Shown here: piece by piece, positions 13,642 to 26,600 of the stretch
Numbering within the stretch: position 1 is the first letter of the stretch
Layout of the letters: the number at the start of each line of letters is the position of its first letter
Program-made: the position numbers and the translations under genes
Assembly: GCA_024734555.1 (NCBI GenBank)
Contig: JANPWX010000246.1
Location: 2,554,256-2,618,255 of the forward strand
Source: Trochalopteron elliotii
Lineage: Eukaryota; Chordata; Aves; Passeriformes; Leiothrichidae
Direction of reading: 5' to 3'
Length of the DNA: 64,000 bases
Notes under the pieces: generated by a model
Seen by the model: only the letters and a program-made list of their open reading frames with translations
Told to the model about the DNA's origin: nothing
Databases searched by the model: none

Positions 13642-14385
13642 CATGTGCAAGGTGGCTGCACCTGGGTCGGGGCAATTCTGGGTATCAACACTTGCTGAGG
13701 GATGCACAGATCAAGAGCAGCCCCGCTGAGAAGGATTTTGGGGTACTGGTGGATGAGGGGCTGGGCATGAGCCAGCAATGTGCACTCAGCCCAGAAAGCA
13801 AAAGCCAGTTGTATCCTGGGCTGCATCCAAAGCAGTGTGGGCAGCACGGTGAGGGAGGGGATTCTGCCCTTGCTCTCTTGAGACCCCACCTGCAGGGCTG
13901 CATCCAGCTCTAGGGTCCCCAGCACGGCAAAGACATGGAACTGCAAGGGCATGTCCAGAGGAGGCCACCAAGAGCTTTAGAGAGGTGAAGCACCTCCTCT
14001 CTAAGTAAAGGCTGAAAGAACTTGGATTATTCAGCCCAGGAAAGAGAAGGCTTTGGGGTGACCTGATTGCAGCCGTACGGTACCTGAAAGGAGCCTAGAA
14101 AACAGATGGAGGGGGATGTTCCACAGCATCGTGTAGTGACAATCAAACTGAGAGTTGGTATAGCTTAGATATTTGAAAAAATCTTTACTGTAAGGGTAGT
14201 AAGGCATTGGCACAGGTTGCCCAGGGAAGCTGTGGATGCCCCATCATTGAAATACTCAAGGACGGGAGGGATGGAGCTCTGAGCAACCTGATCTATTGCA
14301 AAAGGTGTCACTGCTCATGGCAGGGATGTTGGAACTAGATGATCTTTAAGGTCCCTTCCAATCCAGGCCATTCTGTGATTCTATG
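13642..14385 (+). mobile_element. CR1 LINE fragment with reverse-transcriptase 3' part and 3' UTR
   Basis: A sense-orientation, 5'-truncated CR1 of about 745 bp. It starts at text corresponding to the end of the reverse-transcriptase ORF (TGCACCTGGGTCGGGGCAA), continues through the conserved block on the age of the copies (GATGAGGGGCTGGGCATGAGCC) and ends with AGGTCCCTTCCAATCCAGGCC then ATTCTGTGATTCTATG. Frameshifts and stops show it is dead. Open frames on the minus strand (13632-13971) are shadows of this element. Confidence 0.93.
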
Positions 14386-14486
14386 TTAATAGGCTTAAGA
14401 CAGATGGTGTGGCTTCAGTGGAAATGCAGGAAGGTTTATTTAAAGTTAAAGGTACTCCTTGATGTAAATACTGAAGCTTAATGTAA

Positions 14487-14572
14487 TAAAATATTATTAA
14501 TAATATTATTTATTATTTATGATACTTGTTAACAATATTATTAATAAATAATAATAATATTATTAATACTAT
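14487..14572. repeat. (TTA/ATA)n AT-only low-complexity tract
   Basis: An almost pure A/T block built from TAATAT and ATTATT units, with partial self-complementarity. It lies between two CR1 copies, about 100 bp after the 3' end of the upstream one. Confidence 0.85.
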
Positions 14573-14802
14573 AGTAATGCAGAATCTCTGAATCTCCTGC
14601 ACTGACACAGGGTGTTTATCTTCCTAAAGTTTAAGGTGATTGCTTAAAAACTCAGTGACGAAATGCTCAGAAGGGAATGGGAAAATACCAGGCTTGTCAG
14701 TGATGAGCAATGGGATGATGTGCCAAAAGTTGAGGAAATGAGTGCTGATGGGATCCCTATGTGCTTCAAGAGGTGTTTGGCTACAAAATACCACACCTGA
14801 AA

Positions 14803-15182
14803 TGCTTCTACACCAATGCAGGCAGCATGAGGAACAAGCGAGCCTAGCTCCAAGCTTTGGCCCAGTCCCAGAAGTTTGATATTGGCATGAGTGAAACTTG
14901 GTGGGATGAGTCTTGTGATTGGAGTGCTCTGTTGGATGGTTGCAGGCACTTTAGTAGGGATAGGCAGAGCAGAAGAGGTGTGGGGAGGATGAGGGTGGCA
15001 TTTTTCTAAAGGGAAGGGATACAGGAAGGGAGTGCACAGTTGTCAGTGGCACATTCAAGAAGCATTTGGACAATGGTCTCAAGCACATGGTGTGACTCTT
15101 GAGGTGTCCTGTGCTGGGCCAGGAGCTGGACTCAGAGATTCTGATGGGTCCCTTCCAACTCAGCCTATTGTATGATTCTGTC
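14803..15182 (+). mobile_element. CR1 LINE with internal deletion (endonuclease start fused to 3' end)
   Basis: The first part (about 14803-14995) translates to text like the start of the CR1 endonuclease domain: NAGSMRNK, then DIGMSETWWDESCDWSALLDG and RDRQSRRG. The second part (about 15040-15182) is a CR1 3' end, with GGGCCAGGAGCTGGACTC, GGGTCCCTTCCAACTC and a terminal TATGATTCTG. The whole of the reverse-transcriptase region between them is absent. It carries an in-frame stop in the endonuclease part and is inactive. It could instead be two independent insertions lying side by side. Confidence 0.8.
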
Positions 15183-18100
15183 AACTTTTCTGTACACTGT
15201 CCATGGTACTGCAGTTGCAGACATTTCCCTTCCACAGCTGTAGTCAGGCTGAGAGTGTTGGAATAAAAGTGGTTTAGTACTGAAGTTGGGCTGGATTGTA
15301 TGTATGTGGGGTGGTTGTGGGTGTTTATATTCCAGTTTCCCTGTTAAGGTTTTTCTTATTTGTCCTTCAGGTTAGGTGCTTCTGCCCAAAGCTCCAGGAA
15401 TAGCAGCAACACTGTATTTGGTTAAATGTTTGCTTCTGTAGTTGTGTCTATGTAGAAAGCAGGAGAAACATACTTTACTTCTGTTGGCTAAAAAGCACAA
15501 TTTTGATAATCCAGAGTAATTTCTCCAATTTGTAACTGCAAGTACAATGATTTATCTTATGGCAGAATTTAGTCTAAGACCTTTAGGTAGCTTTAGTGTG
15601 ATGATCAGAACTATGAATAGAGCCCCTAATGAATGATACAATTAAGTGTTGAACATTGTAATGGTGTTTCATATCTTCTGCAGAGTCTCTTGGGAAAATG
15701 AAGGAAAATCTGGTCCTAGCAATTATCTTCATCTTTGCATTGCACCAATAGATAATGTCTTTTACACTAGTTATTCTAGATTTTGCCGGTATTCTTCTCA
15801 GGCTTGGGAATTTTGTTTGAAAAATTAGAAAAGTGTTTTTATACTAACCCATTGTTGTATTGGAATTGCTCTTAGATGATATATGAAGAACATGTAATTT
15901 TTCAGCACATTATGACTTACATTTCCTTTAAAAACAAAGCACTGGACAGTGATTATCACTCTTTTTAGTCTTAAGACTTGGGGGGGTTTAATGGCACTTG
16001 CCAAGTAGAAGTAATTAGAGATTGATAAATGAATGCATGTGTTTGTAGACCTCTATAGAATGCTGTAAAGGAAGTGTTTGAGCTTTTTGTGTGTTTAGTA
16101 CTATTCTTCGGTTCTTTTCATTCTTTTTTTTTTCTTGGAACTGTTGAACATAAAATGGTGTTTTCAGTTGTGGGTTGTTTGTTTCCCTCCTATATAATTT
16201 ATCTGTGAATTACATCTGTAATAATATTGTCTTTGTCTAAAAATGCAAGTGTAATATTTATAACAAGTGTAAGCTTTTTTGAAAGGTGGAGGAAAGGCTA
16301 CTTATGTTCAATTCTATATCATAGTCCTTTTATAGATAATTATTATAAGAAAACTATTCTGAAAGACAAAATGGCTTTTTAAGGTTGATGGAAGTTGAGA
16401 AGCAGATCCTGTGTGTTTTGTGGAAAGCAGTGAAGTAAACTTTTCAGTTTAAGCCATTCTAAGTTAATTTTTTTTCTGTGCAAAGTGAATAGTGATAAAG
16501 AATTCTAACCGTACACCACTGCAGTTCTGCCTAAAATACTTGGCATTATTTACATACCTGTATGTAACAAATTTTGCCACCTGTACCCCAAATTTGTGTT
16601 GATCTGTGAGAAAAGAGCAAACATGAGAGTTGTAAACATGTTTAAATAGGAAGCAGATGTAGTTGAGATGTTCAGCAATGATAATGCTGCCTATTACAGA
16701 TGCTGTGTAATGACTGTATAATAGATACTTCAGGGATTTTTTTATCCCATTTAAACTGATGCAAGATGCTTATTTTACTGCTCAGTTATAATACACTGAA
16801 GACTCTGTTTTTTCCCCTTTTACCTCCTCTGAAAAGACTTTGCTGTAGTGGATAACTTACAATGTGTATCTTCCAAGATTATCCTAAAGATCTGTTTTAC
16901 CCCTCCCACCCCTTCCAGTGTAGCTATTGGTTTTCTCTGCCATGATGTAGTTAATTTTAATCTATTTACTTTCCAAACAACATTTCTCCTTTTGCTGTTC
17001 ACTGAGAATAACAAGGTAAATTACTTTTAATTTTAGGTACACTCTAGGATAAATTTATCTTTAATGGTGATAAAAATTTGGGACAGTAATTTTGTATCAA
17101 GTGCTGAATGTAAGTTATAAATAGGACTTTTAATATATTGGTGAGTAATTACTGAATTTTTAAAGTGTCAGACTTTGTCATCCTGTTCCTGTCCAAGATG
17201 AGGGCTGCAGAAGTAGCATCTTGTTGGATGCAGAGATAGTACCTTGTGTTAGACCAATATACTAGTTCATTATATGTGTTGGTTTAATAAAAGATGCAAT
17301 CTCAACCTACAAACCCTGTGGCTTTTTCAGAGTAGGATGAATGTAGGAGTGTATGCAAGGCACAAGGATGTAGCTTTTTCCTCTTTGGCAGTCTCAGGAC
17401 TCTGCAGAGGTGTGCAGTGCTAGGAGGAGGCAAGTTTTCTTTCCCTTTGTGCTCACGCTCATCTTCTCATGTGGCTGTCCTTGATCCGTGTCCTGCTGAA
17501 GGAAAACTGCTGTGGGCACGTGCTTTGTCTTTGGTACCTCTGTCTTCAGGTGTAGTACAGTGACTTGTGATTTCACATCAAAAACCTTAATTCTGCATAG
17601 TAATGTGCTATTTTACATGCTATCTGTGAATTTAATCTAGAGGGAATATTCTGTGTGCTCTAACATTCTTACTCTTGTGCATAGCCACATTGTTCAAGGA
17701 CTTAAAAACATCTGTGACTATTAATGCCCTTTAAAAAGTGTTCAGAACAATTTTTAGTCTTTCACAGAAACTATTTTTGCATGAAAGCTGAAAAACTAAA
17801 CTGTGGAGTTTTCATTGAAAGATGGTTACTGGAAACATAGTTCTTTACCTTGAGATTCCTTGTGGAGGAGAAATAATGTAAATTCTGGGTGTTGTTGGTT
17901 TGGAGCTCTTGCTTTACAGAGAAAGCAGCTAACCTGGCAGCTGTTGCAATCTGTTACCCTAAGGAATTGGAAGGTGGGAAGCATGTCCTTGCCACTGACT
18001 GATGTCAGCATGCTTTCTTCCACCTGGGAGAGCATTTTACTTTTCTATTACTCTATAACTGGATTTCTTCTCTGTACTACTTATTCCACCCAATGGGAGT

Positions 18101-21100
18101 TTCCTTCCACAAGGTCAGGGAATTGAGTTGCTGACGTTCCAGCAGTAGCAAGAATACTTCATCCCTTTCCAAAGGTTTGCTGTTTGTACAAGGGGTGGGA
18201 TTTTATCTGACTGACATTCTGCTATAAATTTGGGAACAGTGATGTAGTTGAAACCTGCGTACATAACCAGATATTAATTAATAGAATGGAAACAAAATGG
18301 CAGGAGAACAGCACAACACTGAAGGTGCCTTTACTCACCCTGACTATTCATTGTTAACTGTCTACAGCCATAGTAATGCTTTATAGGCAGTCTGAGCTAC
18401 CAGCATTTTTCCATGTGTGTTATGTTATCAAGGTAAACTCCTTGCTACCATCTGATTTACCTATCTGTGCACAATACTGATCACAAGCCTTTTCTATTAC
18501 AGTAAGGATAAAACGCCAACCTCTTCCAAAGACAAGTGTCCCGTCTTAAAAAGCAGATAAAAATCTGTAATTTTATTAAGTCAGAGGGGCAAAAGATACT
18601 GTATGTGGCCTTTGGTCTGTACAGATTACACTGTCTTCTCTTCATTACTGTATGGATCTGGCCCTTATGCAGATAGGTATTAAAAGAACCTGGAATGTGT
18701 AAACAGTTCCTTGTCAGTAAGCAGATAACCTGGGTGCCATATCCCTGAATAACAGGATATTTCTCTGCTGTCTCTCCCAAGCCCTCAGAAAAAATGTTGA
18801 GAAATATCTTAGTATAACTCAGGGAGTAAATCTAATGCTTCTGTTTTGAAAGTGGACTGTGCTATTAGGGACAGTGGCAACCACTCCACTCAGATGTAGG
18901 TACAGTAATATGAGTTTTCAGGTTGTTCTTTAAAACACTTATTTACTATTCTGCACCTTGCAGATGAAGACTAAACCACACTGTAAAGTTTCTATTATAC
19001 ATTCAGAATCACACACACTAGCCCACACAAAAGTAGCAGTGCAATATGACCTATTGTTTTATTTTCTTATTTCTGCATGTACATTTCAGATGGAGCATGT
19101 GTGTCTTTAAGACTAATTTTGAAAGACTTTTTCTATCAAATTAGGCTCGGTGCTTAAGTGTTTTTCTAAAGTATATTGCGTGTCAGATACCACCAGTGCT
19201 GTCTGCCCTGTAGTAAGTACCCACAGTATGCATATATGTAAAAAGCACACATTTGTATTTCATTCTGGTTCATTATTAGTTGGCCTCCTGATGCCAGTAC
19301 TCTAGAAATTCTTGTAGAATGCAACTGCTGCACTGATTTAGGTTTATTTGCATATTAATTTCTCAAATACCTTGATTAGGAGGGGTTTATGGCTGTTTAT
19401 AACAGCTCTGTAGATTAGCCATTTTCGCTTTTAAAATTAGATTTGGAAATTATTTTCTTCCAGACTCAGAGCATTGGTTGGTTTTTTAGAGAACCAGTTT
19501 TTAGGATATGTGTGCATAATGCTGTAGTTTTGTCCAAGACTCAAATATCCTAAATCTTACTAAGTGGAATGTCTTAATAAAAAGAGAATGCCATTGTCAG
19601 AAGAGTAGTCAGAAATTGTTGAGCTCTGAAAACCAAACCACAAGAGTCAAAAACAGCACATCTCAAACATGTGGTCATAGCAAGGGAAAAGAATGTGGTT
19701 TTGGATTCTGTCCTCAGGGGCCTTGTATGCCAGTTTGGACACACTGAAAAATCTGTCCTGTTGTACTTGGCCTGGGTTGCTGGAAGAATAAGGAGAAGTA
19801 TGGGTGCAGACATCTCTTGGTTCTGATTTGCCTCAAGTAGAAATTACTGATCCTAAATTGATGTGTGTGATTGATTATATGGCTGCTTTTAGTGTTAGGC
19901 TTGGAATCTGTTGCTCTTTCAAATTGCTGTTTGGTACTAATGGCTTTCTGAATAAAACACCAGGTGCTTTTTGTTTTTTAAAGAAGTTCCTGCAGCTTGT
20001 AACTTTATTTCTTGATGGCCTGCTTTGATACATTTTTGTATGGGTCAGCTTCTCTATGGAGAATGCTAGGAGAGTCTTCCTGAGGCTGTAGAAGCCTCTT
20101 TCATGACCACTGTCTTAAAAGAAAAGATTGTTCTGCTGGAAGACTTACGATGGATTGCAATACTGATCAAGAAACAAAGATGTTCTTTCTGTATTTAATA
20201 TTCTAGATCTACTACCTTGAGACTTCTCTAGAATCTCTGTTCCTGATATTTTATCTAGAGAGGACTATGAAGCTTTTGACACTGTTCAGCCCTGAGAACT
20301 TTTGGTGATTATCACGGTGCTGGCCATGCAAAGTCTGGCACTGTAATAGACCACAATAAACAGAGATTTTTGGTTGTCACTGAGAATAATGTGTAGCCAA
20401 TATAGGTGTATGGTCCAAAAAATTCTCTTCCTGATGCTCACATCTCTGGCCCCAAACAAAAAATTCTTGCACTGTTTCTGATGCAAGACAACTTTCTACT
20501 TGTGTTTCTCCCCATAATGGGGGGAAAAAGGGCAGTGACAATCAAGCCAAGGATTTTTCAGAGAAAGCTACATCTTTCCAGGAAGTCATGATGGCATACT
20601 AAGGTTTTTTTTCCCCACTTGCTTTTTTTGATGCTTCCGCAATATTTTAACCATACTAGGTTGGATGGTGTGAAGCCTTATGTGGTAAACTACCTATTAC
20701 AAAGGCAAGGATCTCAACTGCTGTGGAAGGCTACAGTGCAAATTCATTCAGCTTGTTTCATAGAAAAGTAAGAAATATTTTACAAGTGCTTTCAGATTTT
20801 ACTGAGATCTAAACATTCAGGTTCCTAAGTCTACTTTCGTTGTTCTGTAATACAATTAAATAATGAGTTGTAGATTTTTCAGGAATGGAGCATACTTGCC
20901 AATATATTCTGAAAGCTGATCCTGAATGTAAGGGATGTGACATTTAACAATGGTAAGAGTTTTCTGTTGCAGTCTCAAACACTGATTGTTTCAATAGCAA
21001 CCTAATCCATAGATAATATTATCTCTGTTCTTAAAAGTTCTCCTTAGCTCTTGACATCTTGTGTAGTCCTATTTCAGGAAAAATCTGGGTGTTTTCTTGT

Positions 21101-24100
21101 GAGGTGGTGTTACTACAATCATCTCAGCTTTGTTAGCACCAGCCTCTGAATTCCCGTTTTGCAAGACAGGTTCTGTACACATAATGTATGATGCCTCCTT
21201 TATGTCTAGTGCAATGGTCGAGTATAATGGGCCTTGTTTAGAAATGAGGGATTCTTTTGTGAAATGAGCTGTGCAAAGAAGCTTGCTGCTTGAGGTAATA
21301 TGCCAGACTTTTAAGGTTTAATGTTGCTATTTCACAGTATAGGTGCCTTGTGGGGAGGCAAGGAAAAGACCTCACCTTGATTCAGAATGCCAGTTATCTG
21401 GGGGGGCTAACAGTAGCCTTTTAAAAAAATTCTTGTATATTGACCTCCTTTGTTGCGATTCTTTGGTAGCTGTCAGTAGAATTATCTTGTAAATCACAAG
21501 TTTTGGAACACATTGAATTATTTCTTAGAACCATGCTTCTGGGTTGTGATTGGTTTGGAGGTTTTTCTTCCTCAGGAAGTGATTTAGGCTTTTCTCAAGT
21601 TCCTTTGATAAGGGCAGATTTGCGAAGATGAGTAGATGTTTGTGTGCTAGTTGTATGAATGCCTATCCACGAACTTGTCTCTCATTCTTGTTTGTTAGTG
21701 TTGTAGGTTTGATCATCACCAGAAAAAATAAAGAGCAACTTCATTGTGGTACTGACCTCTCTGGGGTGCTTGCCAGGGAGACTGGGGCTTTCTCTGAACC
21801 TGCCCAGGCTACATGTGATGATCTGTTTATGCTTACTGATGCTGGTTGCAGGATGATCTCTGTACTCCTGTCATCCTCCTCATTACAGAAGAACTCTGGC
21901 TTTTTGGTCCATTGTGGAGTCTTCTTTATGCTTTGGATCCTAAAGATTTTGATAGACTATTTTGATCCATGACAGCCTGTTTCCTCTATTTTTTACCTAT
22001 GAAGGCAGAATAAAATGAGAACAAGTTTACTTTGGCAGCTAACTGGAAGGAGCACTGGGATGTAGGCTCATTGATTTGACTTTGATTTGCCTTATCATAA
22101 ATACAGCATTAATGTAAAGTTTGGCCTAAATTATTGGCAGAAGTGGGCTCAAACTCTTATTCTGAACAAATAAATGATTAACTAATTTTCTCCCCAGAAA
22201 CTTTATCCAAGACAAAGTAAAAATGCATAGATTGAAACTCTTGATTATATTGTCTAGCTAAGAGTATTCAAGGAGAAAATGATTGAAGATGATCTTTCTC
22301 CACCTAGAGGGAATCTTGACATGATATGGTTTTCTTCCTGGTGATAAATATGGATCCCCAAAGACACTGCTCACACTGGGTTTGTATAGCCTCTCTGTGG
22401 TGTGTTTTTTTGGTTTTTTTTGTCCCTGCACATTTTACATGTAGCAGTACCTGTAGTTCTTCACAGCTCTGTGCTCTGTGTATTTTGATGCTGCTCTTTT
22501 CCAGAATTTACTTCTGTTTCTCTTTAGATTAAAACTGCCTTCTTGGCTGTTGAAAGCCATTTGCTAATGAGGATCAACAGTACCAGTGTGAAAAACAGTA
22601 GAGGGGAGTCCTTCTCATTAGGCAGTAGGAGGCTGTGCAATGTATTGACTGTAGACATGTTGCTTCTTTTTTCTTCAAATGTTTAAGATTTCAATTGTGG
22701 TTGGCTGTACAGATTATGTATGAAGTTGCAGTATATTAGGATGTGCTTAGATCTGATTATTTGAGATACTGCTGTGCTGAGAAAAAAGTTTTATTTAAAA
22801 TAACAAGCAAACCAACAAAGAATAGAATGGTCACAAGCAGCTTGTTCCAGGTGATACTAGCAGTAGGGAGGTTAGTCTCTTCCATGAGTACTAAAATTTT
22901 GGAGCTGAGTTATAAACTGTTTTTTTGGTGTAATGATGTTCAAGTATTACTACAGAAACATCTGTCCTCCCAGTTCATGAGTAGATCAAACCAATCTCGG
23001 TGTAACTAATGTCTACCTCAAATTTTTATCAGTTCGTAGTGATTAGAGGAGCATGCCAATGGACAGTACCTCAGTGCTGTGGATAAATGTTTCTCCATAA
23101 TAATGTCTGGTGTTGCTGGACACAGAAATGCTTTTTGCTGTAGATTTGCTTATGATGTCTTTTTGAGTCTTCTAAATGAAAGCACTGCAATAGAACAGTG
23201 AATTGTGGGAATGTCAGGTAGTACCTGTTAGCGTGAAAATAAAAGTGATGCAGCTGCAAATCTTTGCACGTAGTGTGAGTGTGGTTACCTGGCTGATTCA
23301 GCAGTTTGTAACTGCTGAAATTAGCATCTCATAGGTTTCATTGATCAGAAACATAATCCATAACGTTCAACATAATTTCCTGATGTATTTCTACAAAGAG
23401 CTGTGAAATTTAATCGAGTGTGTATCTGTTGCTTGACTAACTCCTGGTAACCATCTTCAGGACTTCTAATGAAGTTATGGTGGGAGAGCTTTTCTCAATT
23501 TAAGTTAAACATGAAAATCTTTATACTTTACCTGTCTTTTCTCTGTGAAGTACAGGCTCAGCAGGTAAAAACTGGGTTTATCCTCAGTTGCCTGATCAAC
23601 ATGTGTCGCTGACAAGACTTTGTGAAAGTAAACCTGGAAATAAGTTATAAACTTGTAGAGACAAATCCAGTTAAACTCTTAAATAAAATGTCTTTAAAAA
23701 TAAATATGAACTAGAATTTATAGCTCTTTTGCATAGAAAGTTTGTGAAGAGATTTGTTCTTTACCTCATTGAAGTTTGTTTCAAAATAGATCACGTGTTA
23801 ATTATGTTTGATTTTATAGTTTTTCACTCATTTGTGGCAAGTAGAACTTGTACTGAAAAATTATTGGATAAAGAATGAATGTGCGTGTATGGAGGGAGAA
23901 ACTTCTGCTGACTTTTCAGACCATGTGTATTAACACATTGGAGCTTCTATAGTTATCAATGGAGGCAAGAAATCCCAGTTCTAGACTATGGGTTAATATA
24001 TTCAAGATCTTTGTAATATTTGGTAATTGGGAAAGTCAACTCATGTGTCAGCATTCTGTAACTGCTGATTGTCATTCTCTTTCCCACACTGTATTTTTCT

Positions 24101-24210
24101 TGAAAATTCAAAATGCAACTTCATTAACTTTGGCTTGATGCTCCTAAAGAGAAAATTCTGGCATTGTTCTTTGTGTGCTGAATCAGGAACATAGTCAGGA
24201 GATCTGTTTG

Positions 24211-24250
24211 ATTTTTTTTTCCCCCCCTCCTTTTCTTTCTTTCTTTTCTA
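24211..24250 (+). repeat. polypyrimidine tract
   Basis: A run of T, C and TTTC units in intron 1 with no AG-bounded coding exon following it. It is treated as simple sequence. Confidence 0.7.
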
Positions 24251-26069
24251 AGTTGTAGAGTTGTAGACCATAGCATATTCAAAAAATGTGAGTTTCATGA
24301 AAAGAAATTACTGCTGAGTTACCTGATTTAAAAAATACCCCAAACTCTTAATCTTGGTTTGACCATATGTAATCAGAGTCACTAAAAGGCAAAATACTTG
24401 ATTCAGACTTGGAAACACTTTAAATGGTATAGTGTAAACAAGTTGGTATTCTGTCAGCAGCTGTTATTGCTCCAGCAGTTTTCCTTGAGTTCTGTCTTAG
24501 GTAGAGGAATGACAGCAGCTGACTATTGCTCCTACACCATATCTATAGGTCCAAAATTACAGTGTTTAATAGTTTTTAAGTAAATAACTTTGTCTCTGCT
24601 TAATCTTGACCTTTTCAAAAATGGTGTGTATGATGATTACTGGATGGGGGTTTGATCACTGTCACTACTTACTCTCTTGTGGTTGTCTTCAGTTAAAGCC
24701 AAGAGCTCTAGTTAGTAGCCATCTGCTGAGGCTGCTGTTCCTAGGGCTGACCTAGGTGTGGAAACATTGCCTTGAGACAAAGAATTGTGGTTCCTGTTAG
24801 CTTCCCAGGGGAGCAGTTGCAGTTTTGGAGGAGAGGGATCTCAGGAGTTTCCTCCATTGTTTTTTGACTCTGATTAAAATATGTAAGTTTTATTAGATAC
24901 ATATTAGGCTGCTTTTCCCTTAATTTTTTTTTCTTTTGAGGTCTTTTTTAAAAACTTTCAGCAGTGAGACATGCTTCTGGCTGATACTGTATCTGTACTA
25001 TTCAAACTGTTCTGATTATCACAGTTCATACTTAAAAAGACCTTCATTGCTTCCTGTCATCCAGTAGGACACTGAGTTGTGAGGAATAAAGCTACAATCT
25101 GGAGAATCAGATGCTGATTTGGATTCTTCATAAGCATCCACATAATTTCAGAGTGAAATGAATTTTTTTTTACTAAGTTAATGTTAGATATAAAGTACAA
25201 ACTGCTAGAGGAGGAGGCATTGACATCGGTGCTTCACAGTTTGTAACCAGGGAAATGATGCAGTAATAGTTTGTGGGGTTTTTTTTTACTAGTATAAGAC
25301 AGCATTTCCAGTGTCGTACTCTGTGTGGCTGTTGACTTGTCAATCAGCGTGTCGTACAGCATACTTTATGCCTGTCTTCTAATTTCTGGCATAAGCTACC
25401 AGTGAATTTCAGGATGTGGGCACTGAGAACTGCATGGACTTTTACAAGGAGTTTTTATTCTTCTGAGCTCAATGCTTTGCATTATTACTTGATTAGCAGA
25501 AGCACTCAAACTGGAATCACTACTCATCCAGAACCTATAGATGAATTGTATAAGGCTTTCTTTCTCTGTCTTAACTTGTTTTGGTGCTTTTCTCCCCTTC
25601 CAACCTAACTAAAAAGTGTTTTTGCTTTCATGGACTATGGGAAAACATGAGAGACTTACTACTGTTGTTTCTAAGAAATCAATAATTAGGCTGATATTAT
25701 GTTCATGTTTGCTGTTTAAAATGACTTGAAAGTTGTGTAATAACTCTGTTGCTCTGTAAAGGTCAAGTTAATTGAAAATATTGGACAACTGCATGAGTTG
25801 AAGCTTAATAAAAACATTTTAATTGAGAAGGCAGAGAGGAAACAAATAAACATTAAGTACTCTTTACCTGGTATTTGAAGGTTGTTTTAAATAAAATTTT
25901 AATACATATGTAAAAAGCTTTGAGAATTACTTAAAATTTTTTCTGTCTCAAATTTTCTGGTGTCTTAGTTTGCTTTCCTGAATTCAAGGGTGATATGAAA
26001 GGGAACTGAGAAGTAGTTACTAACCCTGGCTGGATCTTCCATACCCTAGATCTGAAGTGTATTCAGCTG

Positions 26070-26600
26070 TGTTATTGCAACGTGAGGGGTCGTGGATAGG
26101 GAGACAGAAATCATGACTTGAGTAGTCTTGACCATGAGACAAACAGCAGCATTTTATTGTTCAGAACTCCCTTACAGAGGGAGTTCAAAACTCCCAGATC
26201 TAGACACTGATTGGTCTGAGTGTTAGCCCTGCCCAGCTCTTTGAGCAGTGATATGTCTGCTCTCTGGACTGGCTATGACTGGCTGAGGTGTCTGCACAAG
26301 CTCTGTCATTCACCTAGGGACTTCAGGAACAAGCCAGGTCAGCAGGCTGGACTTGTTATGACCAGATTTATTTTGTCTAGCTAAAGACTAGCTGTGACAG
26401 GTTATTAAGCTTCGGAGTGCATAATTCTTAGTTTTATTCATGTCTCATTAACAAGAAAAAAAGGTTATCTTGTATGTTGATTTATACTCTTTCTAGTCAA
26501 GAAAAGCATCTCAAACAGTCTGTGAAATCATGAACAATGTTCAAGGGGGCTCTTGACTAGAGACAAGGCATGTGGGGTGGTCAAACCCCCCACTTATGCA
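26070..26600 (-). mobile_element. probable solo LTR of an avian endogenous retrovirus, antisense
   Basis: Read on the minus strand, the segment begins TGCATAAGTGGGG and contains a GC-richer promoter-like part, then AATAAA near 26151-26158 followed by TGCTGCTGTTTGTCTCATGG, and closes with CACGTTGCAATAACA. A TG...CA-bounded unit of about 530 bp with an internal polyadenylation signal near its end is the organisation expected of U3-R-U5. No internal retroviral genes and no obvious target-site duplication were found, so limits are approximate and the family is not named. An unclassified repeat is the alternative. Confidence 0.5.

Noticed and set aside
13632..13971. Overlapping open frames of 61 to 106 codons on both strands
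   Set aside because: All lie inside a sense CR1 fragment; the frame is broken and there is no independent coding evidence.
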